The position numbers were made by a program, and so were the translations under genes. Source: Unio delphinus (lineage: Eukaryota; Mollusca; Bivalvia; Unionida; Unionidae). From it: DNA of 64,000 nt. Positions 1 to 12,211 of this stretch are shown here, piece by piece. Location: positions 40,850,315 through 40,914,314 of the forward strand of contig JAQISU010001235.1 of NCBI GenBank assembly GCA_029339505.1. Reading direction: 5' to 3'. The first letter of the stretch is position 1, and each line of letters starts with the position of its first letter. The notes beneath the pieces were generated by a model, which was not told the origin of the DNA, ran no database searches, and saw only the letters and a list, made by a program, of their open reading frames with translations.

Positions 1-770
1 ATGATAGCTGAGAAAACAAATGCTAGATAATAAGCCAAAGTAATGAAGACTCGATTACTTTATTAAATTGCAAAATTAATTTAATGGTTGTCAACTAATT
101 ATCATATATTGGAGAGCATAAAACTCGAAAAAAAGCTTCGGGTTAATTTTATCATTTGTAACTCTTAACTGATTTATTTTCGATGACTTCTTTCTATATC
201 AGAAGAATGTAGAATGTTATTTAAGATTCGTACTAAAATTAGCAATAAAGTAAATTCCGTCTTAACGGATACATGATTTTAGACATAGATTCACAGGAAT
301 CATTCTGATGGACCGTTTTCAGTTATAACGACACGGCATGCAGATATTAACTTAAATGTCAGCACAAGCGTCATATCACTTGGATGTCTTCTATCTTTCG
401 TGGTAGGGAATTTCCAGTTTTTAAAATATATTTCTAAAAGAACGTTTCAATAATAGTTGAAACCAAATACATTTTTAGAATATTGAGAAATGGTCATGCA
501 AGATATAAATATCACAACAGTGTTAGATCAAATTCTAAGGTCTTTAAAGGTGAACCCGAAATATTACAACTGTCCACTATGTTCTAAAACATTATTGGAG
601 ATTTGGAAAAAAAAATAGGATCTTACTTCCGTTGGCTAAGGTACCAAAAACTCGTTTACTTTGATCTATCTTATACAATTCAAATCGCCACCATGGCTTA
701 AATATTACCGTTTGGTAAATACCTACGTAAAGTATATATTTCATTTTACTAGAAGAATGAAGAAATTATA
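1..770. other. AT-rich sequence without recognised features
   Basis: No open frame of note, no repeat array and no RNA-like fold is apparent. The stretch ends at the start of the SINE. Confidence 0.5.
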
Positions 771-1022
771 GGGCCCCGAGTGGTCTAATGGTCTAAAGCT
801 CTCTCCGTTACGGATCATTGCCATCTCACCTCTGTCTGCGTCGGTTCGGGTCTCAGATTCGGCCAATAAGGGTATGTGAGGAAGCTTGCCAGTAGCTTCT
901 CGTGGGTCGGTGGTTCTTTGCGGTGGTTTCCAGAGTTCTTCCCCAGCCATTAATACTGGCTGCCATGTATAGCCAATCATGCGCTGAAAAATGGCATTAA
1001 ACCCTACTACAACAACAACAAA
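771..1022 (+). mobile_element. tRNA-derived SINE, family A, copy 1
   Basis: The head resembles a tRNA-Leu/Ser gene: an A box TGGTCTAATGG at 781-791 and a B-box-like GGTTCGGGTCT at 843-853, separated by a long spacer. The body continues through a module (about 880-990) that recurs in reverse complement at 12752-13004 and 63093-63300. The 3' end is a GGCATTAAACCC-like motif followed by a short ACA-repeat tail. The three copies align over nearly the whole length and diverge by scattered substitutions, so they are separate insertions. SINEs are moved by LINE machinery; no LINE is recognisable here. No clear target duplication is seen for this copy. The minus-strand open frame across it is incidental. 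Confidence 0.85.
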
Positions 1023-1205
1023 TCTTTACGTTATTACTTAAGCCACTCTGGACACTGACGTGGCAGAAGGAGAGGTAGACTGAAAACATCACCTAATAGA
1101 CCATGAAAGTTTGGCGGAGACACAGGCATTGACGTATGATCGAGATAAGTGGCGGGAACTGGTTAGATGATCAGCAACACGGTGCCTCGATGACTACATT
1201 AGGTC

Positions 1206-1330
1206 AAGAGAATGATGACGACGACAACGACTACGATGATGATAAGGATGATGACGACGACGACGAAGATGATGACGATGAGATGATGATGATGAGACGA
1301 CGACGACGACGATGATGATGATTACGTTAT
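1206..1330. repeat. Imperfect GAT/GAC trinucleotide tract
   Basis: Alternating gatgac, gacgac and gatgat triplets run for about 120 bp. The frame reads as acidic residues, but there is no surrounding coding context. Confidence 0.85.
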
Positions 1331-1829
1331 TGCATGAAGATTTAAACCGATTACCATGCCTTTATTTCATATTTGATTGAAGCAGCCAACGCGTTTAGTG
1401 TATGACATAGTGAATCTTGAAACATGTAATGGTTAAAAAACAAAAGGTGTACGTGCAACTTACTGTTACACGCCAATAGTGTCATGCCGAACGAACCAAG
1501 CCCATGCATGGACATGGTTTGATACTCAATGACCTCAAGTCAACATTCTTTGTCAATTAAAGGGTTTTATGGTTAACACAAATATACCTGGATGAGAAAA
1601 AAATGACCGTAAGATGCATCGGCAAAATATATTCCAACTGCATGTACAAATATAGCCTCATTCTGAACTGGCTTTTCAGCTGCCACGAGAGCGTGGCATA
1701 TTTTCATATAACTGTCCATATATGATACAAAAATGGTGGAAAAAACCTCAAATGCTCTTCGTCTTCAGACAAAATAGATTTTGACCATATGTTCTTTCAA
1801 CAATTAAGGTCTTATTTAAAGTGACAATA

Positions 1830-1833
<4 letters not shown>
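1331..1833. other. Unassigned AT-rich sequence
   Basis: Nothing recognised between the GAT/GAC tract and the TG microsatellite. Confidence 0.5.
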
Positions 1834-1867
<34 letters not shown>

Positions 1868-2036
1868 GGATTTTTAGCTTACCTTTAACAATGTTTCAGT
1901 CATATCTCTACGATATCTACAGTGTGTCTGGGGCATCAAGCTGCCTACGTGTAGCATCATGTCCAAAACAGTCACATTATCCTGACACCAGGCCGACCAG
2001 TCTTAACACTAACCTCAAAATGCTGAGTGCTTAAAA
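1834..2036 (-). mobile_element. SINE family B, copy 1 (5'-truncated) with TG microsatellite tail
   Basis: The segment from about 1870 to 2036 matches 21354-21540 and the central parts of 12300-12420 and 40034-40140. The shared core reads, on the plus strand, as cctgacaccaggccg followed by a CTTAACACTAACCTC-like motif. The tRNA-like head present in the copies at 12.2 and 21.6 kb is missing, so this copy is 5' truncated. Its 3' end, on the left in plus-strand view, runs straight into a pure (TG)n tract at 1834-1864, as the 21.3 kb copy also does. Confidence 0.75.
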
Positions 2037-2943
2037 GGACAATCATTTCCTTTAAGTCCCAAAAAAATGCTATTCATGAGAGAAGCTTATATACAGTCTA
2101 TATTCGCTTGTAAGTGGTATCCAACTGTAAACAGCAAACATAATGAACCGGCAGGTCTGTGTTTATGCAGTTTATTATGACTTTTCAGTAGAACAAAACA
2201 TAGACCTTGATCGGCGAGTGCATAATGCGAAATCGGATCACGGTCTATGTTGTTTGCAGACTTTACGTGTGTGCAATTATACGGTACTTTTATGTCACCA
2301 GTTTTAACATCTTCCTTACTTTAAAAAGTGACGCCAGAGTACATTTCATTTTGTAATGAAAACTGAATTCCTGTATGATGTTTCATTTAGCTTTTCCATG
2401 TATTAGTCATGTAGTTACAGATCATCTATCAATATAAATTCGATAATCCTTGTTCAAATATGCCTGGTGACGTAAGACAGGTTGATTGTGTTTTATATTT
2501 GTTGATAGTTTCATACACGTGTTTCTAGCAGGATATCGTATTCTGATGACTATATGCACTTCTGCTCTCTTTAAATTTCTGCATGTTTGGATAACTACGA
2601 CTTTTAACCTCGTTAAATTCTTACTTTAATGTAACTAAATGTTGCAAATTGGTGACATTATTTATATATATATTTATTAAATCATGCCGATAGGACACCA
2701 TCTATCAATAATTATGAATCGCAATAGGATACGAGGAGTATGAACTAATTTCGATGGCAATGACTGATATATCACAACTAAGACACACTTCATACAATAT
2801 CAGCCCTATTCGGACTATAAGCTTTTTTAATTTTCTTAATTTTGACTGTAGGTCTGAATTACATAACCACACCCCAATCTACACTAACTCTTAGTTGTAA
2901 GCAAGTCTGTGTCACAAAGATATTTTGGGGTTAGACAGTACAC
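2037..2943. other. Unassigned AT-rich sequence
   Basis: No supported coding region, array or element is seen. Confidence 0.5.
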
Positions 2944-3312
2944 TGTCAAAACGATATTTGTGAGATTATACCTTACGTGTATCAAAACGCTGTGAGATTA
3001 TACCTTTTGTTGTATCACAACGCTATTTGTGAGAATATACCTTACGCTGTATCAAAACGCTATTTGTGAGATTATACCTTACGTTGTATCAAAACGCTAT
3101 TTGTGGGGTTATAGCTTACGCCGTGTCAAAACGGTATTTGTGGAGTCATAGCTTACGCCGTGTCAAAACGGTATTCGCGGGGTTATACCGTATGCTGTAT
3201 CAAACGGTATTCGCGGGGTTATACCGTATGCTGTATCAAACGGTATTCGCGGGGTTATACCGTATGCTGTATCAAGCGGTATTCGCGGGGTTATACCGTA
3301 TGCTGTGTTACA
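2944..3312 (+). repeat. 36-37 bp minisatellite, about 10 copies
   Basis: The unit contains a TTCGCGGGGTTATACC-like core followed by GTATGCTGTATCAAA. The four copies on the right (about 3166-3310) are nearly identical, while copies to the left diverge progressively (cgcgggg becomes tgtgaga). The 36 bp period keeps frames open, which explains the repetitive open frame here. I do not consider it a gene. Confidence 0.9.
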
Positions 3313-3430
3313 ACTGTACTAACTTTTTATTCAAGTGCCAAAAATTAAAACTATTTCATCAGAAGTTTCATGTAATAAGGACGGTTATTCCTTTTATTTT
3401 TTTAAAAAAAATACAATTTTAATTGATTTG

Positions 3431-3568
<138 letters not shown>

Positions 3569-4386
3569 TCTTTGTGTGATGTATCTCATTTTATTAAGAT
3601 CTACAAAGTTTTGCATAAATTAAAGTTCGTATCATACCTATTTATCATTTTAAATCTTTGTACGACAAGTTTTATGTTCTAAAATAAACGACATTTTTAG
3701 CCACATGGGTTTCTGTGCAGACCAACTAAACAGGGCCGTGCATGTGCTATAAAATTAATGTAGCTTACATACGTTGCCCCCCCCCCCCCTCTACCCTCCC
3801 CCCTCCCACGCCTAGTGAATCAAATTTTGCCTCCGAAAAATTGAAATGACTGCAACCAAACTATTGCAAATAGTAAATCTATGCTCTGATACAAAGGGAC
3901 ATTTGTCCTAAAAATCAGATTTTACATTATTCTGATCCCGTTGAAATCCCCTGTGCTGGAAAGTTGGCGGTTACACGTGTTAACAAGTTAAAGTGCCAAT
4001 TAGTTATGCATGTTTAATGGAAGCAGACGACAGTCGTTCTCGAAGTATCCTTCGGGTCTTTGTGAGTGCAATCGATATCGGATTTCATATTTCAAGAACC
4101 GCAGTGTTAAAAAAGAATAGTTGTGTTGAGTCGTATTACGGCAATTTCCTCGCGCTGTATATATACACACTATGCTTGGTAATGGGTGTGCCATTTGCCC
4201 ATTTGACAACAGAGGTTTATCATTTGAACCTTTCAACCAATGTAATACAGCAATATGTACCACTTCACTGCTTATACTATTCCATCCACTAATCACAAAT
4301 CACATTTGGTATTTGACGGATGCTATACATTGGGTACAACTTATTAATTCGTAAAAACACGTATCAGCTTGTCATAAGGAAGAGTA
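3569..4386. other. Unassigned sequence with a C-rich tract
   Basis: A homopolymeric C run with a following pyrimidine-rich stretch lies at about 3776-3808. Overlapping open frames of about 100 codons on both strands at 3.99-4.30 kb match no family I recognise. Confidence 0.5.
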
Positions 4387-4544
4387 ATATGTTTGGGAAA
4401 ATATAAATATTCATCAAAGAAAAGCTTTCACCAAACGAAATGTTTCGTCCCTTATGTATGTATGTATGTATGTATGTATGTATGTATGTATGTATGTATG
4501 TATGTATGTATGTATGTATGTATGTATGTATGTATGTATGTATG

Positions 4545-4575
<31 letters not shown>

Positions 4576-4645
4576 GGGACGATCGATACATTTCGTTTGG
4601 TGAACGCTTTTCCTTGATGAATATTTATATTTCCCCAAACATATT
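4387..4645. mobile_element. Foldback (MITE-like) element with TATG microsatellite in the loop
   Basis: The left arm (4387-4458) and right arm (4571-4645) are near-perfect reverse complements of about 70 bp. Shared blocks include AAATATAAATATTCATCAA and TTCACCAAACGAAATG with their complements. The loop is a pure (TATG)n tract at about 4456-4575. Long terminal inverted repeats with little unique interior are typical of foldback or MITE elements. No transposase is encoded, and no target duplication beyond a possible TA is clear. Confidence 0.75.
4456..4575 (+). repeat. (TATG)n tetranucleotide microsatellite
   Basis: About 30 uninterrupted TATG units lie exactly between the two arms of the foldback structure. 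Confidence 0.95.
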
Positions 4646-4746
4646 TTACATAAAACAAACAAACAAGCAGGTTCTTATGTGGCTTCAGTTTCACGAATGA
4701 CCCCATGATACAACATAATTCCTCAGGATTTTGTTTCTGTTCGACC

Positions 4747-4816
<70 letters not shown>
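4747..4816 (+). repeat. (CA)n microsatellite
   Basis: About 35 CA units with one interruption (acaaac at about 4770). Confidence 0.95.
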
Positions 4817-4819
<3 letters not shown>

Positions 4820-6699
4820 CTGTTGGTAAGTCTTAAATTAGTTTTCATTTTTAATTCCATGATATTGTAATGTATATGTTTTCGCTAGAGATGGTGATTT
4901 TTTCTTCAGAAAATCGGTTGGCCTGAATTATTCTTAGGTAAACAGGTGGTGTTGATTTAGATTCTGACCTTGATTTAAGGTGAGTGACAACACGTAAAAA
5001 CAGGTTTTATTTTAATTTTAAAATGATTGGTTGTTGTCAAGGTCAAGATGAACCTAGTGACTTAAACAGTAAACAACTTTTTATTTTCATTCAATTTGTA
5101 TCCAGTTGACCAAGTAGGACTTGAACCATAGTAACCACAGTAAGATTTTATCTTGAATGCCAGATACAAGCTTTAGATGGTGAAGTCATATATCATGGTC
5201 TCTTGTGTCAAATGCTGCAGACAAGTCAAGGAGGATGAGGACTGTAATCTTTCTGCTATTCAAAGCAGATAGGAGATATGCCATTGTGAGATATGCCATT
5301 TCTACTGAGATTGTCTTATTTTTCAGCATTTTCTTTCTATTCAGGATTCCTGTGGCGTTTTAGTGCTTTTCCTGGACACGTTTTTTCTTTTTCTATAATA
5401 TCTAGCTCCACCCAAAGTTGTGGAACAGTTCTTTGTCGCTGTTTTGTAGCAAATGTTTCGATTTATATGTCTGGGGTTTTAGCCATTGAACCAAACTATT
5501 GATATACAGTATCCACTAGTATATTGTTTTCTAAATATAATGGCAGAAAAAAACAACCCCGCAGAAGCTCTGTTGTTGTTAGGACAGTTTGTCAGTTTGC
5601 ATAGGACATTAAAAAGTCAATACTATAGAAAATAAACCATATTGATGGGGGCGTCTGTTTTGCGAGATTCCTAGTTTGCACATGAGCATTATTATTCAAA
5701 AAGTGCACCGGTTAACCTATAATTGTCTAGTAGAACTGTTAGCCCGCCATTTGTGTCTAACCACACCTAACTCAATATGCTAATTTAATAATTGATAGAT
5801 AAAGTGCATTCTAGATCAAAATAAAGAGACAAATCACGATAACGTTTAATTTTAGCAATAATTTGTATTCATGCAGCATCCATTAGAACTATGTTTTCTC
5901 AAGTGTCAATTACCCATCTATAATGATGTTATTAGATGTAAGGAAAAACCTTGCATTATGTTAAAGAGAATTCGTGCATGGGCTAACCAGCAGAATCTAT
6001 GCGATTTTATTTCACTTTAGTCAAGTATAAATAACATTATATTATTAATTTGTTCGAGATCTATCGCTCTTTTCACTATATTTTAAACAATAGCCATGGG
6101 CTGAATATGGCGCATCTATTTACAACTGTTAAAAGCCAAACTATCTAGGGTTAAAGCGTTAAAATTATGCATTAGAAACATGCAAAATGCAGGAATTTTG
6201 CCCCGTGAACCCCTACATTGGGTTTAGTCCCATATACCTCTTGCTTACATACCCTGTCCCCCTCCCCCTACCAAAAGAAAAATCTTTCTAGATCCTCCAT
6301 TTTTTTGATCACCTAAATTCATCCCGGTTTTATCTTGACAAATCTCACCTCGACATCGACTAATCGAGATGTAATTACAGTACGAAGGTACTACTTCTTA
6401 TGACGTGTCTCATGCAACTATGGATAATTAGTTTTACTCATAGTTTAATCGCAACAAAATAGTGAATAGCTCTGAACATTTGCTTCGGCTTTATATCATG
6501 GATTATGAAGTTTGTCCTGCTTGGTTTGAACGATTAAACATGTTACATATACAAAGATTTAACTCTGCAGCTCAACATGCCAGCTGGAGAATTTTGGACT
6601 GGCTTGGTCTTTTTCGTTAAAGCAACACACAGCTTATGTAAAAGCTAGGCAATGCAACCATGATCAAGGGACACGAGACTGTTGATTTTCCAGGCTGGT
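4817..6699. other. Unassigned AT-rich sequence
   Basis: No feature is supported across almost 1.9 kb. A 69-codon frame at 5293-5502 has no recognisable family or codon signature. Confidence 0.5.
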
Positions 6700-6769
6700 T
6701 AAATGGTAGGATTTTAACCCGCATATTTTCGGTCGTGAGTCTAGTACGCTAACCACTGAGCGAACATAG
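6700..6769 (-). mobile_element. tRNA-like SINE head fragment
   Basis: On the minus strand an A-box-like GCTCAGTGGTTAGCG (6762-6748) is followed by a B-box-like GCGGGTTAAAATCC (6722-6709) at about tRNA-like spacing. The arms do not form an intact tRNA and the B box is degenerate. It is most likely a decayed tRNA-derived SINE head, distinct in sequence from families A and B. Confidence 0.5.
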
Positions 6770-6911
6770 ATAATTATAAAAACATTATTGAGTAGTATTG
6801 CACTGGAAACAAGCAAGCACCAATAATATTTATCTAGGGACTGAGTTTATAACATTTATAGTTTGTGACATTATTCAAATTACATGTGATTTGTATTACA
6901 TTATTGATTGA

Positions 6912-6981
6912 TGCTTTTGCGTTTTTTACGTTTTCCGTTGAAAGTGTGCTTTTGCGTTTTTTACGTTTTCCGTTGAAAGTG
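6912..6981 (+). repeat. Perfect 35 bp tandem duplication
   Basis: A 35 bp unit starting TGCTTTTGCGTTTTTTACG is present twice without mismatches (6912-6946 and 6947-6981), indicating a recent duplication. Confidence 0.95.
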
Positions 6982-7289
6982 TGCATATTATTTTAGGGGC
7001 GTTTATTATGTGTATTCAATGAACAAACGATACTAAAATGTTTAATGGTGACTAAACTTCATAAAGTTGATTCTCCGTCAAAGTGGATCATTCGCAATAA
7101 AATGTCACAAATATTATTGTTCTGTTCTCGTTCTTAGATATGATAATAGTGTTTGCTACACAAGAAAAAAAAAACAATTACAATACTTTCCTAAAATGAT
7201 TTATAATTGGTCCACTTACACATACGTCTGACTGGTTAGGTTGGTCGACCTTTCTTTATGAATTGTTTTACTCCCAGACTTTTATACTA

Positions 7290-8369
7290 ATACATACAAT
7301 TTTTTTTTATTCTAATACACCCAAGTCTATTGATAATAATGTACCTAAGTGTTTTGATACTTACACACCCAATTTTTTTTATAATAATACACCCAAGTAT
7401 TTTTATACTAATACATGCATGTCTTTTCATACTAATTTACCCAAGTGTCTTGATACTAATACACCCTACTGTGTTGATAATAATACATCCAAGTGTTTTA
7501 ATTCCAATACACCCGAGTATTTTCATACTAAGACACCCAAGTCTTTTGTTACTAATGCACATTAGTGAGTTGATACTAATACACTTGAATCTTTTATACT
7601 AATACACAATAGTGTGTTGATACTAATACACCCAAGTGTTTTATACTAATACACCCTAGTCTGTTGATACTAATACACATTAGTGTGTTAATAATAATAC
7701 ACTCAAGTGTTTATACTAATACACTCAGATGTTTTGATACTAATTCACCCAATTGTTTTGATACGACTACACCCAATGTTAGAATTTTAATACACCCAAT
7801 TGTTTTGATGCTAATGCACTCTAGTTTGTTAATACTAACACACTCAAGTGTTTTTTTTTTAAATAGTAATACAATCAAGTGTCTTGATACTAATACACCC
7901 AAGTCTTTTATACTAATACACCCAGGTGTTTTCATTCTAATATACCTAAGTGTTTTGATACTTATGCACTAAATTGTTCCAATAATAATAGATCCAAAGT
8001 ATTTTATACTAATACACCCATGTGTTATGATACTAACTCACCAAAGTATTTTGATGCTAATAAATCTACGTGTTTTCATGCTTATACACTTTAGAGTGTT
8101 GATACAAAATGCACTCGTCTTTTTATAAAACCAATACACCCATGTGTTTTCATACTAATACATCCAGGCTTGTGATACTAATACAATCAAGTGTTTGATA
8201 CTAGTACACCATAGTCTGTTGATGCTAATACACTGAAGTCTTTTGATACTAATACACATTAGTGTGTTGATAATAATACACTCAAATGTGTTGATACTAA
8301 TACACCCAAGTGTTTTGATGCTAATACATCCAAGTGTTTTGATACTAATGCCTCCAAGTGTGTTGATCA
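7290..8369 (+). repeat. 24 bp minisatellite, block 1 (forward)
   Basis: The consensus unit contains TGTTTTGATACTAATACACC followed by caag. Copies are heavily diverged by substitution and small indels. Degenerate copies start at about 7263. Frames that stay open across it read as Ile/Leu-rich or Asn/Thr-rich repeats and are not genes. Confidence 0.95.
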
Positions 8370-8955
8370 AACATTTGAGTGTTATAGTATGAAAACACTT
8401 AGGTGCATTAGTATCAAACACTTTGATGTATTAGTACAAAATCCCTTAGGTGTATTACTATCGACACACTTGGGTGCATTAGTATAAAAACACTAGGTTG
8501 TATTGCTATCAAGACAATTGGATATATTAGTATCAAATGACTTGAGTCAATTAATAACAACACACTAGTGTTTATTAGTATCAAAAGATTTGAGTGTATT
8601 AGTATCACAAACCTGGTTGTATTAGTATGAAAAGACTTGAGTGTATTAGTATTACAAACCTGAGTGTATTAGTATCAAAACACTTGTGTGTATTAGTAAA
8701 ATAAATAACGGGTGCATTATTATCAATACACTCAAGTGTATTGGCTTCAAAACATTTATTAGTATCAAAATACTTGGGTGAATTAGTATCAGAACACATG
8801 GGTGCATTAGTATAAAAATACTTGGCAGTATTATTATAAAAAAATTTAGTGCATAAGTATCAAAACACTTAAATTATTATCAGCACTCTAGGGTGTATGA
8901 GCATCAAAACACACTAGGGTTTCTTATTATAAAAACATTTGAGTGTATTATTAAC
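8370..8955 (-). repeat. 24 bp minisatellite, block 2 (inverted)
   Basis: The same unit appears in reverse complement here (cttgggtgtattagtatc pattern). The switch is at a TGATCA centre near 8369. The second switch is at a hairpin near 8933-8970, where AACATTTGAGTGT and ACACTCAAATGTT face each other. Confidence 0.9.
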
Positions 8956-9836
8956 ACTCAAATGTTTGATAATAATACATTCAAATGTTTTTATAATAAT
9001 ACACCCTAGTGTGTTGATAATAATACATACAAGTGTTTTGATTCTAATACCCCCAAGTGTTTTGATACTATTGAATCCAAGTGTTTTGATTATAATACAC
9101 CCACGTCTTTTCATACTAATGTACTTAAATGTTTTGGTACTAATACACCCAAGTGTTTTATACTAATATACCTAATTGAATTCATACTAATACATCCAAG
9201 TGTTTTGATACTAATGTACCTGAATGGTTTGATTATGATATATCCAAGTGTTTTGATACTAATGTACCCGAGTGTTTTGATACTAATACACCCAAATGGT
9301 TTAATACTAATACACCCTTCTGTGTTGATACTAATACATCCAAGTGTTTTGATAATAATGCACCCGAGTGTTTTGATACTAATACACTCAAATATTGTGA
9401 TACTAATACAACCAAGTGGTTTGATTCTAATACATCCAAGTGTTTTGATACTAATGTACCTAAATGTTTTGATACCAATACACTCAACTGTTTTCATAAT
9501 AATACACCCATGTGTTTTTATACTAATACACCCTGGTGTGTTGATGCTAATACACCAAAGTGTTTTGATTCTAATACACCGAAGTGTTTTATACTAATAC
9601 ACTCATGTGATTTTATACTAATACATCCAAGTGTTTTGATAGTGTTACACCCAAATGTGTTAACACTAATACACTCAATTGCTTTGATAATAATACACCC
9701 AAGTGTTTTTATACTAATATACCCTATTGGATTGATACTTATACACCAAAATGTTTTATACTAATACACCCAAGTGTTTTGATACTAGTACATCGAAGTG
9801 TTTTTTTATACTAATACACCCTAGTGTGTTGATGCT
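8956..9836 (+). repeat. 24 bp minisatellite, block 3 (forward)
   Basis: The array returns to the orientation of block 1 and continues up to an abrupt boundary with unrelated sequence at about 9836. Confidence 0.95.
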
Positions 9837-10835
9837 TGTGGCGTTGCCCGACCCAAAATTAAATTAGAATCATGTGTGATCAAGTAAGTCGGACAAGCCA
9901 CTGTTTATTGTTAAACATGACCGCAGGCTAACACCATCCCTTACGTAAGTTTGCCATAGCAAAGATAGGAAACTGACCCAAGCCGTCAGAAGTGTAATTA
10001 GCACCTTGGGCTGGAAGGATGTTTTGTACATCAAAGAAGCTGCCAGAAGGAGTGGGCGTGCCTTATCTTCTGGATACGCTGACTGACCGCCAGATTGAAT
10101 TAGTCGAGTGGATAGGGCCCAAGCGCTACCCAATCAGAATCGAGATATGGGTGGGACCCTGATTTATTTTAAAATATAATATCTTTAACTTGTCGGCGAG
10201 CTTTAGTTCGCTATAATCCGTTAGAGAGGGATTGTCAGAAGAAGATAGCACTCCGTCAGCCATACGTTAATTGGCGGAAAACCCTTAGGAACAGAATTCT
10301 AAGTGTAGCTTCAAAAAGGAAGCTTCGAGGGACAGACTAGTGAGTGGTCCCAGTGTCTCCGTTAGAGACGGAAGAAAGAGAAGAAAAGAGGGAAATCTGG
10401 AGAGGAAGCTTCGGGGGATAGACCAGGGAAAGTGGTCCCAATAGTCTTGATAAAGAACGGAAGGAAAGAGAAGGAAGGAGAGAAGTCGGGAGAGGTGAAA
10501 TCCAGGAGTAGTGAGAGGATCGAATAAATAGATGAGTACAACCAAAGGCAAGGTGGAAAATCGAACTCACACTGAAAATCATGAGATGAAATAGGCTATC
10601 ACTTGGAGGACGAGTGATTGTGTATCATTTAAATTTATAGGCTTTATTAAATTGTTATTGTTGGAATTTCATCTTCGTGTATAATATAATTTAACCGTCG
10701 GCAGAACTGACTGTGGGCTCGGAGCTGTACATCTATTTGGTCATTAATTAAAATTTATAATTCACGAGCCAGGTGGAACTTCCATAAAATTGTAATTAAT
10801 ATATTGGAAGTACCCCACCCCAACCTTTGCAAACG
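9837..10835. mobile_element. Unclassified ~1 kb insertion within the minisatellite
   Basis: This non-repetitive block starts TGTGGCGTTGCCCGACC, interrupts the 24 bp array and is followed at once by more units of the same array in the same orientation. That indicates insertion into a pre-existing array. Starting with TG and lacking coding capacity would suit a solo LTR, but the 3' boundary (within about 10823-10835) and a target duplication are not clear: gatgc before and gctgc after match at four of five bases. Minus-strand frames of 81-88 codons show no family resemblance. Confidence 0.5.
10311..10502. repeat. Imperfect ~95 bp direct repeat, two copies, inside the insertion
   Basis: The segment with GGAAGCTTCGAGGGACAGAC and a following purine-rich tract recurs about 85 bp later as GGAAGCTTCGGGGGATAGAC, with gtggtccca in both. 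A purine-rich stretch separates the copies. Confidence 0.7.
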
Positions 10836-11447
10836 CTGCAATACTAATGTACCAAAGTTTTTTTTTATACTAATAGACCCAAGTGATTTTATGCTAAGAC
10901 ATCCAAGTGTTTTTGTACTAATACACGCTAGTGTGTTGATAATATTACACCCATGTGTTTTGATACTAATACACCCTAGTGTGTAGATGCTAATGCATCC
11001 AAATGTTTTTTTTACTAATACACCCAATTGTTTTAATGCTAATGTACCCAAATGTTTTGATACTAATGTACCAGAGTGTTTTGATACTAATACACCCTAG
11101 TGTGTTGATACTAATACATCCAAATGTTTTTTTTACTAATACACCCAATTGTTTTGATACTAATGTGCACAGATGTTTTGATACTAATATACTCAAGTGT
11201 GTTGATACTAATACATCCAAGTGTTTTATACTAATACACCCAAGTGTTTTGGTAATAATGTACCCAAGTGTTTTGATACTAATGTACCCGAGTGTTTTGA
11301 TACTAATAGACTCAAGTGTTTTATACTAATACACCCAAGTGATTTGATACTAATGTACCCGAGTGTTTTGATACTAATACACCCAAGTGTTTTGATACTA
11401 ATCTACCCAAGTGTCGTGATACTAATGCACGCAAGTGTTGCGATATT
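10836..11447 (+). repeat. 24 bp minisatellite, block 4 (forward)
   Basis: This is the continuation of the array beyond the insertion, with copies such as tgttttgatactaatgtacc, ending at about 11447. Confidence 0.95.
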
Positions 11448-11492
11448 TTTTGCAGGCAAACTCTTGCCAATCCAGTAAACATACAATATACG

Positions 11493-12190
11493 GAGTGGTC
11501 TATAACAATCTTACTAATGTGTTCTGATTTTTCAACTAATATAATACACTACGCTGAGCTTAATTGTTATGATTTGTCTACTGACACAATACACTACACT
11601 GTGCCAGTGTGCTCTGATTTGTCCCCTAACATAATCCACTACACTGTATGATATGATGATATGATAGTCTACTGACACAATGCAATACACTGTATGATAT
11701 GATGCTATGATAGTCTACTGACACAATACACTACACTGTACTGATGTGTTATGATTTGTCTACTGACACAATACACTACACTGTACTGATGTGTTATGAT
11801 TTGTCTACTGACACAATACACTACACTGTGCCGGTGTGCTCTGATTTGTCCCCTAACATAATCCACTACACTGTATCATATGATGCTATGATAGTCTACT
11901 GACACAATGCAATACACTGTACTGATGTGTTATGATTTGTCTACGGACACAATGCACTACATTATCCCGATGTATCATGATAATCCACTACACTGTACAT
12001 ATGCATGATTTTACTGATATAATGCACTTTACTGTACCGATGTCGTATAGCCCCATACGAGACACTCTAATAATGTAGTATAATTTATCTACTGTGAAAA
12101 TACACTACACTGTACCGATGTTATAGCTCTTGCCACGATACATGGCACTGTACAGATGTCGAATGAATGGTCTACTGACACAATGCACTG
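11493..12190 (+). repeat. ~45-55 bp degenerate tandem array
   Basis: The unit contains CTACTGACACAATACACTAC, actgtac(t/c)gatgt and a trailing tatgatttgt. Several adjacent copies at 11.70-11.83 kb are almost identical. The right part decays into irregular units. Confidence 0.85.
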
Positions 12191-12211
12191 CGTAAACCAC
12201 TCCAATGTAAT

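Noticed and set aside
843..853. Functional tRNA-Leu/Ser gene
   Set aside because: The A and B boxes are there, but the intervening region does not fold as a tRNA and the sequence is repeated as part of a longer SINE.
3993..4354. Overlapping ~100-codon frames on both strands
   Set aside because: Mutually exclusive frames without family resemblance; most likely chance.
5150..5260. Segment around gtcaaatgctgcagacaag looked vaguely familiar as an interspersed repeat
   Set aside because: No second copy in the window and no identifiable element; recall was too vague to support a call.
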